In this document: positions 1-4,673 of the stretch, piece after piece
Numbering within the stretch: the stretch's first letter is position 1
Layout of the letters: the number at the start of each line of letters is the position of its first letter
Source: an uncultured Gemmiger sp.
GTDB taxonomy: Bacteria > Bacillota > Clostridia > Oscillospirales > Ruminococcaceae
Reading direction: 5' to 3'
DNA length: 5,441 nt
NCBI GenBank assembly: GCA_959018215.1
Contig: CAUEKL010000161.1
Location: 1-5,441, forward strand
Program-made: the position numbers and the translations under genes
The notes under the pieces: model-generated
What the model saw: only the letters and a program-made list of their open reading frames with translations
Database searches by the model: none
What the model was told of the DNA's origin: nothing

Positions 1-1479
1 CCCACCACCGCCGGGGCGCTGTGGCTGTGCGGTTCCGCCGCCGTGGGCGTGCTGGGATACCTGGCCTGCCCGCCCAACCTGCTGCGGGGCATCTTTCCCC
101 CGCCGGCCCCGCCGGTGGTGAGCCAGACCCTGAGCGGCGCCGCCCGGCGTCTGTCCGGGATCGCGGACAGCCTTTCGGACATTGCGGACACGGTGAACGA
201 GGTGTGCGAGCGTCAGCTGCCCCCCAAGGGAGAGACCTTCGACTTTGTGGTGGAGTACACCGCCCGCCATGTCTGCCAGCAGTGTGAGCGGCGGTCCAGC
301 TGCTGGATCCGGGGGTATTCCACGGCGGTGGACGGGCTGTACAAGCTGCGGGGCGCATTGGACGCCCGGGGGCGTGTGGAGTTAGAGGACCTGCCCGGGC
401 AGCTGAGCGTCTGCACCCACCCCAGCGACCTGTGCGGGGCGGTGACCCACGGGTACCGCCTGTGGATCAGCCGCCGCCAGACCCGGGCCCGGGCCAGCCT
501 GCTGCGGGGGGCTTTGACCGAGCAGTACAGCGCCATGGCCTCCGCCCTGGCCCAGATGGCGGCCCGGCTGGGCCAGGCGGGCCTGCCCGATCCCCGGCGC
601 CAGGCCAAGGTGGCCAATCTCTTTTCCTCCCTGGGGCTGGAACCGCTGGAATGCAGCGCCGTCAGTGATGTGGCCGGGCGTATCACGGTGAATGTGACGG
701 TGCCACGGATGAAATTTTCTGAGGAGGAGCTGCGGGGCCTGGCCCGGGAGGTGGGACACATCTGCCGCCGGGACCTGGACCTGCCGGAGGTGGCCCAGTG
801 CCGCACGGTGAGCATGCTGCGCTTCGGGGAGCGGCCGCTGTTTGTGCCGTCGTTCGGGCTGGCCAGCCGTCCCGCCCCGCCCCAGACGGTGAGCGGGGAC
901 GCCTGCGACCAGTTCTGTGACCGGGCGGGCCGGGCCCAGATGCTGCTGTGCGACGGCATGGGCACCGGCAAGGCCGCCGCGGTGGACGGCCGGATGGCCG
1001 CCAAGCTCACCGCCCAGCTGCTGCGGGCGGGCTTTGCCGCCGAGAGCGCCGCCCGGCTGGTGAACGTGGCCCTGGGCATGAAGTGCGCCGACCAGGAATC
1101 CGGCGCTACCCTGGACCTGCTGACGGTGGACCTGTACACCGGGCGGGCCGGACTGTTCAAGGCGGGGGCCGCCCCCAGCTTTCTGGTGCGGGACGGGGTG
1201 GCCCGGGTGCTGGAAGCCCCCAGCCTGCCCATGGGAGTGAGCGATTCGGTGGTGGGGCGGTCCACCGCCCTGAGTCTGGCCGAGGGGGACATGGTGGTGC
1301 TGGTGTCCGACGGGGCCCTGTGCGACGGCAGCGACTGGCTGGTGGAGCAGCTGCAGCTGTGTGCCCGGCTGGACCACACCCCCGACCAGGTGGCCAAAGC
1401 GGTGGCGGACAGCGCCGTGCGCCGGTCCGGGGCCAGACAGGACGACATCACGGTGGCGGTGCTGCGCCTGGACCGGTGA
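1..1479 (+). CDS. spoIIE: Stage II sporulation protein E (PP2C-type phosphatase), C-terminal part
   Basis: SpoIIE is the membrane-bound phosphatase at the asymmetric sporulation septum. It dephosphorylates SpoIIAA, which frees sigma-F in the forespore. The frame is open from base 1, so the N-terminus lies outside the window; 492 residues are present (the full protein is usually about 800). Window residues 3-21 are hydrophobic and fit the last transmembrane helix of the N-terminal membrane region. A linker/regulatory region follows, with a C-x2-C-x5-C-W motif at residues 92-102. The PP2C domain occupies about residues 280-490 and keeps all the acidic metal-binding motifs: SGD (D300), DGMG (D318), VSDG (D437) and QDDITV (D481/D482). 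The domain therefore looks catalytically intact. The stop is TGA. The next gene begins 234 bases downstream behind its own promoter candidate, so spoIIE probably ends its transcription unit here. SpoIIE is the clear best fit because of the membrane segment, linker and PP2C order; a generic PP2C or RsbU protein would lack the membrane part. Confidence 0.93.
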   Translation, partial: PTTAGALWLCGSAAVGVLGYLACPPNLLRGIFPPPAPPVVSQTLSGAARRLSGIADSLSDIADTVNEVCERQLPPKGETFDFVVEYTARHVCQQCERRSSCWIRGYSTAVDGLYKLRGALDARGRVELEDLPGQLSVCTHPSDLCGAVTHGYRLWISRRQTRARASLLRGALTEQYSAMASALAQMAARLGQAGLPDPRRQAKVANLFSSLGLEPLECSAVSDVAGRITVNVTVPRMKFSEEELRGLAREVGHICRRDLDLPEVAQCRTVSMLRFGERPLFVPSFGLASRPAPPQTVSGDACDQFCDRAGRAQMLLCDGMGTGKAAAVDGRMAAKLTAQLLRAGFAAESAARLVNVALGMKCADQESGATLDLLTVDLYTGRAGLFKAGAAPSFLVRDGVARVLEAPSLPMGVSDSVVGRSTALSLAEGDMVVLVSDGALCDGSDWLVEQLQLCARLDHTPDQVAKAVADSAVRRSGARQDDITVAVLRLDR

Positions 1480-1534
1480 AAGCCGCCAAACGCAAACCAC
1501 GTTCCAACGCAAAACCGGCCTTTCGCTTTGTTTT
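1478..1534 (+). terminator. Weak candidate terminator after spoIIE
   Basis: GAAAGCCG at 1478-1485 can pair with CGGCCTTTC at 1516-1524, leaving one bulged C and a loop of about 30 bases. A T-rich run (GTTTTTATTT) follows from about 1530. The large loop and imperfect stem make this weak. The composition falls abruptly from GC-rich coding sequence to AT-rich here, which fits the end of a transcription unit. Confidence 0.25.
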
Positions 1535-1571
1535 TATTTACAAAATTTTTATAGCTTTGCCAAAAAAACTG

Positions 1572-1600
1572 TTTAATTTTCTCCAAACATGTGGTAAAGT
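1572..1600 (+). promoter_or_regulatory. Candidate sigma-A promoter of the EF-G-like gene
   Basis: A -10 hexamer TAAAGT at 1595-1600 is preceded by TG at 1592-1593, an extended -10 arrangement. Seventeen bases upstream lies a poor -35, TTTAAT at 1572-1577. The overlapping TAGAAT at 1600-1605 is an alternative -10. The site sits in the only AT-rich patch between spoIIE and the EF-G-like gene. Transcription from about 1607 would give a leader of roughly 107 bases. The -35 matches consensus at only three positions, so the call rests on the extended -10 and the context. Confidence 0.45.
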
Positions 1601-1610
1601 AGAATCATTC

Positions 1611-1691
1611 GGGGAACGGGCGCGGCCCGCCACCCCCATCACATAACGCCGAACGGTCGGAATTTGAGTTGCTGCGTGGGACCGGGCCCGG
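1611..1691 (+). other. GC-rich foldable 5' leader of the EF-G-like gene
   Basis: The predicted untranslated leader contains several short inverted repeats. CGGGC (1617-1621) pairs with GCCCG (1625-1629) around a 3-base loop and can be enclosed by GGGG (1611-1614) with CCCC (1633-1636). CCGA (1649-1652) pairs with TCGG (1657-1660). CCGGGCCCGG (1682-1691) is a self-complementary decamer just before the ribosome-binding site. I recognise no known riboswitch or T-box consensus. It may only reflect high G+C, but folding next to the Shine-Dalgarno site could modulate translation. Confidence 0.25.
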
Positions 1692-1698
1692 CGCGAAA

Positions 1699-1703
1699 AG
1701 AGG
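1699..1703 (+). promoter_or_regulatory. Ribosome-binding site deciding the EF-G-like start
   Basis: AGAGG lies 10 bases before ATG 1714. An in-frame TTG at 1669 would add 15 residues (with G, P and R prominent) that do not resemble an EF-G N-terminus, and it has no purine-rich site before it. This supports ATG 1714. Confidence 0.7.
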
Positions 1704-1713
1704 TTTGAATACG

Positions 1714-3792
1714 ATGGAATACGCCAACAAGGACATCCGCAACATTCTGGTGGCCGGCCATGCCGGCTGCGGCAAGACCACTTTGGTGGAAGCACTTCTG
1801 TATATGAGCGGCGCGACCGAGCGCATGGGCCGTGTGGAAGACGGCACCACCGCCAGCGACTTTGACCCCGAGGAAGCCAAGCGCAAGGCCTCGCTGAATT
1901 CCAGCGTGGTGCCGGTGGAGATCGACGGGACCAAGTACAACCTGATCGACGTACCCGGCCTGTTTGACTTTGAGTCCGGTGCCTGTGAGGGCATCCGCGC
2001 CGCCGAGAGCGTGCTGATCTGTGTGTCCGGCCGTTCCGGCGTCACCGTCGGCGCCGAAAAAGCCTATGCCCTGGCGCTGAAAAACAACAAGGCCCGCATG
2101 GTCTTTGTGACCAAGGCCGACCTGGAAAATGCCGATTACTTCAAGATCCTGGAGCAGCTGAAGATCAAGTTCGGCCCCTCCATCTGCCCCTGCGTGGTGC
2201 CCGCCCGTCTGGATGACGGCACCATCGTGTACATCAACCTGTTCAGCCAGAAAGCCTTCAAGTATGAGGGCGGCAAACAGGTCCAGGTGGACCTGCCGGA
2301 CATCGGCCACCGGTTCGAGGGCCTGATCCAGGCCATGAACGAGGCCATTGCCGAGACCGACGAGGCCCTGATGGAAAAGTTCTTTGAGGGCGAGGAGTTC
2401 ACCACCGAGGAGATCGTTTCCGGCATGGCTGCCGGTGTGCGCACCGGCCAGATCACCCCTGTGTTCTGCGGCAGCGCCGTGAACATGCAGGCCATGGACA
2501 TGCTGGTGTACAACCTGAAGGAACTGCTGCCCTCCGCCGAAGCCGCCGCCCAGGTAGCCGAGGACAAGGACGGCAACCCGGTGGAGATCGCGGTGGATGA
2601 ATCCGCCCCCACCTGCGCCTACGTCTTCAAGACGGTGGCCGACCCCTTCGTGGGCAAGCTGAGCTTCATCAAGGTGCTGGCCGGCAAGCTGAGCGCCACC
2701 TCCAACGTCATCAACGCCCGCACCGGGCAGCCGGAGCGTCTGGGCAAGACCCTGACCGTCTGCGGCAAGCGCCAGAGCGACACCCCGGCCATCGTGGCCG
2801 GTGACATCGGCGCGGTGGCCAAGCTGACCACCGCCAAGACCGGCGACACCCTGTGCGACCCCGCCCGGGTGGTGAGCCTGCCCGCTCCCGATTACCCCAC
2901 CGCCTGCTACCGCATGGCCGTCAAGGTGGCCAAGAAGGGGGATGAGGGCAAGGTTTCCGGCGCGCTGAACCGCCTGATGGAAGAAGACCCGTCCATCACC
3001 TTCACGGTGGACCCCGAGACCAAGCAGCAGGTCATTGCCGGCCTGGGCACCCAGCATCTGGAAGTGGCCGTGGCCAAGCTGAAGAACAAGTTCGGCGTGG
3101 AGATCACCCTGGAGGTGCCCCGTGTGCCCTACCGTGAATCCATCCGCAAGACCTGCAAGGCCCAGGGCCGCCACAAGAAGCAGACCGGCGGCCACGGCCA
3201 GTTCGGTGACGTGTGGATTCAGTTCGAGCCCTGCGAGGGGGACGACATCCAGTTTGAGGAGAAGGTGTTCGGCGGCAGCGTGCCGAAGAACTTCTTCCCC
3301 GCGGTGGAAAAGGGCGTGCGTCAGGCCGCTGCCCACGGCGTGCTGGCCGGCTACCCCATGGTGGGCATGAAGGCCACCCTGCTGGACGGCAGTTACCATC
3401 CCGTGGACTCCAGCGAAATGGCCTTCATCATGGCCGCCAAGCTGGCGTACAAGGCCGCCATCCCCGAAGCCAGCCCGGTGCTGCTGGAACCCATCGGCAC
3501 CCTGCAGGTCCATGTCCCGGCGGAGAACACCGGCGATATCATGGGCGAAGTGACCAAGCGCCGCGGCCGCGTGCTGGGCATGAACCCGGACGAGGAAGGC
3601 GGCCAGGTGGTGGACGCCGAAGTGCCCATGGCCGAGATGCAGGACTTTACCACCTTCCTGCGGCAGCTGACCCAGGGCCGCGGTCACTATACCTTCACCT
3701 TCGTCCGCTATGAGACCCTGCCCCAGATGCTGGAAGGCAAGGTCATCGAGCAGGCCAAGGCGCTGGGCAACATGGCCGACGACGACGCCTGA
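1714..3792 (+). CDS. EF-G-like translational GTPase (EF-G-2 type paralog)
   Basis: This is a 692-residue ribosome-binding GTPase with the full EF-G layout: G domain (about 1-280), domain II, then domains III-V. The P-loop GHAGCGKT is at 15-22 and the G5 motif GSA at 253-255. Domain IV carries the glycine-rich loop TGGHGQFGDV (491-500) and the tip motif GSYHPVDSSEMAF with H562. Domain V starts near LEPI (591-594). Three switch or nucleotide motifs differ from canonical EF-G. The DTPGH motif is DVPGL, so the catalytic His is Leu83. The RGITI switch-I motif is RKASL, with Ser60 where Thr is usual. NKxD is TKAD (133-136). The P-loop style, with GRVEDGTT shortly after it, matches the EF-G-2 paralogs known from Thermus and clostridia rather than housekeeping FusA or TetM-type protection proteins. 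Its role is unproven: translation under special conditions is possible, and GTP hydrolysis may be slow or absent. It lies alone between its own promoter candidate and a strong terminator. Confidence 0.9.
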   Translation: MEYANKDIRNILVAGHAGCGKTTLVEALLYMSGATERMGRVEDGTTASDFDPEEAKRKASLNSSVVPVEIDGTKYNLIDVPGLFDFESGACEGIRAAESVLICVSGRSGVTVGAEKAYALALKNNKARMVFVTKADLENADYFKILEQLKIKFGPSICPCVVPARLDDGTIVYINLFSQKAFKYEGGKQVQVDLPDIGHRFEGLIQAMNEAIAETDEALMEKFFEGEEFTTEEIVSGMAAGVRTGQITPVFCGSAVNMQAMDMLVYNLKELLPSAEAAAQVAEDKDGNPVEIAVDESAPTCAYVFKTVADPFVGKLSFIKVLAGKLSATSNVINARTGQPERLGKTLTVCGKRQSDTPAIVAGDIGAVAKLTTAKTGDTLCDPARVVSLPAPDYPTACYRMAVKVAKKGDEGKVSGALNRLMEEDPSITFTVDPETKQQVIAGLGTQHLEVAVAKLKNKFGVEITLEVPRVPYRESIRKTCKAQGRHKKQTGGHGQFGDVWIQFEPCEGDDIQFEEKVFGGSVPKNFFPAVEKGVRQAAAHGVLAGYPMVGMKATLLDGSYHPVDSSEMAFIMAAKLAYKAAIPEASPVLLEPIGTLQVHVPAENTGDIMGEVTKRRGRVLGMNPDEEGGQVVDAEVPMAEMQDFTTFLRQLTQGRGHYTFTFVRYETLPQMLEGKVIEQAKALGNMADDDA

Positions 3793-3814
3793 TGATTCCG
3801 ACACTCCTTTGCTG

Positions 3815-3867
3815 AAATAAAGCACCGCCCCCGGTCCTGTACAGGACCGGGGGCGGTGTGTTTTGTT
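3815..3867. terminator. Bidirectional intrinsic terminator (perfect 36-bp palindrome)
   Basis: Bases 3823-3840 are the exact reverse complement of 3841-3858, with TGTACA at the centre. In RNA this gives about 16 GC-rich base pairs and a 4-base loop. On the + strand it is followed by TTTTGTT (3861-3867). On the - strand it is followed by TTTATTT (complement of 3815-3821). It lies between the convergent EF-G-like gene (stop at 3792) and GNAT gene (stop at 3902) and can end both transcripts. Confidence 0.93.
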
Positions 3868-3901
3868 ACTGTTTAGCGCAGCAGCGCCGCAGAATTTCCT
3901 G

Positions 3902-4348
3902 TTACCGAATCATCAGCGACAATTCGATTTCCTCCCCATCCTCTGCGCCCGTTTCTGCAAAACCCTTGCTTTTGTACAAGTTCAGCGCCCGACTGTTCTC
4001 TTTGTTACAGGTCAAAGTCACTCGATCGGAAACGCCGAAGGGCTTGTTTTTGATATACGCAAGCACCTTGTCCAGTGCGAACTTTCCATACCCTTTTCCC
4101 TGTTCCGCCTGCTCAATCATCATGTGCCATATATCATATTCTGGGATGTCATAATCGTAAATCACCATGACATACCCAACCATCCTGTCGCCTTCATAGA
4201 TTCCGAACGGCTGGCACTGCTCCCTGTACACATACGCCTGTGCAAGGCTGCGAACAGGGTGTGAAACAAAGCGTTCCTGCTCCGGTGCAAGTTTCAGGGA
4301 AAATGCATCCATAAAGTTATCTTCTGTAATTGCTTTAAGATGAATCAT
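3902..4348 (-). CDS. GNAT-family N-acetyltransferase, BltD/polyamine-acetyltransferase-like
   Basis: This 148-residue protein has a single GNAT fold and would transfer acetyl from acetyl-CoA to an amine in the cytoplasm. The acetyl-CoA pyrophosphate-binding motif A is QGKGYG at 83-88. It is preceded by a beta strand containing IWHMMIE and followed by the late motif NKENSRALNLYKSKGF, whose Tyr125 sits at the usual general-acid position. The N-terminus (IHLKAITEDN) and the FGIYEGDRMVGYVM segment resemble spermidine/spermine acetyltransferases of the Bacillus BltD type, so a polyamine or similar small amine is a reasonable guess, not shown. ATG 4348 is preferred over the in-frame ATG 4360 because GGAGG at 4358-4354 lies 5 bases before it and would fall inside the coding region of the longer form. 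Its G+C is well below that of the flanking genes (42% in one sampled 60-base line), suggesting transfer. It is read from the attenuator-like leader upstream. Confidence 0.85.
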   Translation of the reverse strand: MIHLKAITEDNFMDAFSLKLAPEQERFVSHPVRSLAQAYVYREQCQPFGIYEGDRMVGYVMVIYDYDIPEYDIWHMMIEQAEQGKGYGKFALDKVLAYIKNKPFGVSDRVTLTCNKENSRALNLYKSKGFAETGAEDGEEIELSLMIR

Positions 4349-4497
4349 AAAATCCTCCATAGATCAGACCAACTTACTCGATTAGCGGTTTTTGTCTGGA
4401 TATCCAGGAAGAACCAAAGCGCACACCAAAAGCAAATAAAAAAGCCGTGGCTGACAAACCACGGCACAAGAAATCCCATGAAAAACTTATAGTGCAA
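4345..4497 (-). CDS. Hydrophobic 50-residue ORF overlapping the GNAT start (leader peptide, or part of a broken membrane-protein gene)
   Basis: The reading starts at TTG 4497, which has GGAGG 7 bases upstream (4509-4505). A later ATG at 4479 gives a 44-residue form with no good site. The frame is also open up to an ATG at 4530. The product is rich in Phe, Trp, Val and Cys from about residue 7 to 34 and could span a membrane, then ends in a polar tail. Its TGA stop overlaps the GNAT ATG as ATGA, the usual sign of translational coupling. It reads directly through the terminator hairpin at 4434-4465, so part of its hydrophobicity comes from the T-rich tail. I recognise no family. It may be a real coupled peptide, a leader whose translation disrupts the hairpin, the 3' part of a frameshifted small gene together with the upstream 20-codon ORF, or chance. 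Confidence 0.35.
   Translation of the reverse strand: MHYKFFMGFLVPWFVSHGFFICFWCALWFFLDIQTKTANRVSWSDLWRIL
4354..4358 (-). promoter_or_regulatory. Ribosome-binding site of the GNAT gene
   Basis: Perfect GGAGG on the - strand, 5 bases before ATG 4348. It overlaps the second and third codons of the longer reading that would start at ATG 4360, which argues against that start. Confidence 0.8.
4434..4465 (-). terminator. Intrinsic terminator in the GNAT leader (possible attenuator)
   Basis: On the - strand GCCGTGG (4465-4459) pairs perfectly with CCACGGC (4450-4444) around an 8-base loop. TTTTTTATTT follows at once (4443-4434). The + strand lacks a T-run on the other side, so it works only for leftward transcription. 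It lies about 113 bases downstream of the predicted start point (about 4578) and 86 bases before the GNAT ATG. No convincing second promoter separates it from GNAT. It would therefore terminate most transcripts before GNAT unless it is prevented from folding. Alternatively it ends trxB transcription. Confidence 0.8.
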
Positions 4498-4549
4498 CCG
4501 AGGTCCTCCAAAGATATTCAGCTGTCCCATTGATTTTGCTGTTTTTCAT
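4487..4549 (-). CDS. 20-codon leader ORF upstream of the terminator
   Basis: ATG 4549 to TAA 4487 encodes a 20-residue peptide beginning MKNSKINGTAEY and ending in WRTSVAL. It has the best ribosome-binding site of the leader, GAGGTG at 4562-4557, 7 bases from the ATG. It is the first ORF on the predicted transcript, and its stop is 21 bases before the terminator stem. Its 3' end overlaps the start of the hydrophobic ORF in the +1 frame. The position fits a regulatory leader peptide. Omitting a single base near the stop would fuse it to the hydrophobic ORF into one small membrane protein of about 60 residues, so a frameshifted gene is the main alternative. Confidence 0.45.
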   Translation of the reverse strand: MKNSKINGTAEYLWRTSVAL

Positions 4550-4556
4550 AATGAAG

Positions 4557-4562
4557 CACCTC
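4557..4562 (-). promoter_or_regulatory. Ribosome-binding site of the 20-codon leader ORF
   Basis: GAGGTG on the - strand, six bases complementary to the 16S rRNA 3' end, spaced 7 bases from ATG 4549. This is as good as the sites of the real genes here and is the main evidence that the short ORF is translated. Confidence 0.6.
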
Positions 4563-4584
4563 GCTTTCTATCAAATTTTATATC

Positions 4585-4613
4585 ATCATAAACCCTATCA
4601 CTGATAATGTCAA
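4585..4613 (-). promoter_or_regulatory. Near-consensus sigma-A promoter of the GNAT leader transcript
   Basis: On the - strand a perfect -35 TTGACA (4613-4608), a 17-base spacer and a -10 TATGAT (4590-4585, five of six). Transcription would start near 4578 in an AT-rich stretch. It lies 61 bases after the trxB stop and drives leftward transcription into the 20-codon ORF, the terminator and GNAT. It is much closer to consensus than the promoter of the EF-G-like gene, as is common where an attenuator or repressor keeps output low. Confidence 0.85.
4596..4606 (-). promoter_or_regulatory. tetO-like palindrome between -35 and -10
   Basis: TATCA-G-TGATA is a perfect 5-bp inverted repeat centred at 4601, inside the promoter spacer, where a bound repressor would block RNA polymerase. 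The core matches the TetR operator core known from Tn10 (TATCA, one base, TGATA), and the following GGG also matches that operator on one side. The outer arms are otherwise not symmetric. No regulator gene is visible in the window. Any such repressor would be encoded elsewhere, or the match is chance. Confidence 0.35.
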
Positions 4614-4673
4614 TAACAGGTTTATACTTCCCGCCAGATGCCCGCCGCACAATTCAAGAGCCGGAGAAACGCC

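Noticed and set aside
213..1586. Long - strand open frames opposite spoIIE
   Set aside because: Their products are Arg-, Ser- and Pro-rich low-complexity translations typical of GC-rich shadows; the + strand carries an intact PP2C domain.
1669..1713. Upstream TTG start adding 15 residues to the EF-G-like protein
   Set aside because: There is no ribosome-binding site before it, the extension is unlike EF-G N-termini, and ATG 1714 has AGAGG at a suitable distance.
1714..3792. Tetracycline ribosomal-protection protein (TetM/TetW type)
   Set aside because: The P-loop, the EDGTT segment and the domain V wording fit EF-G-2 paralogs. Protection proteins keep canonical DTPGHMDF and NKID motifs and have a different C-terminus.
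1639..3825. A 728-codon open frame on the - strand opposite the EF-G-like gene
   Set aside because: It mirrors the EF-G-like gene in a GC-rich region where antisense stops are rare. Its product is a His-, Gly- and Leu-rich composition artefact with no recognisable domain, while the + strand encodes an unmistakable EF-G.
3876..3887. Small GCGC-AGCA-GCGC hairpin after the GNAT stop
   Set aside because: Only four base pairs with no T-run next to it; the strong palindrome at 3823-3858 explains termination.
3858..4264. Open frames of 98 and 133 codons on the + strand opposite GNAT
   Set aside because: Neither has a recognisable domain, and they lie antisense to a GNAT gene with clear motifs and a good start.
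4349..4360. ATG 4360 as the GNAT start
   Set aside because: It would place the perfect GGAGG inside the coding sequence, and nothing purine-rich precedes it. ATG 4348 gives the usual family N-terminus.
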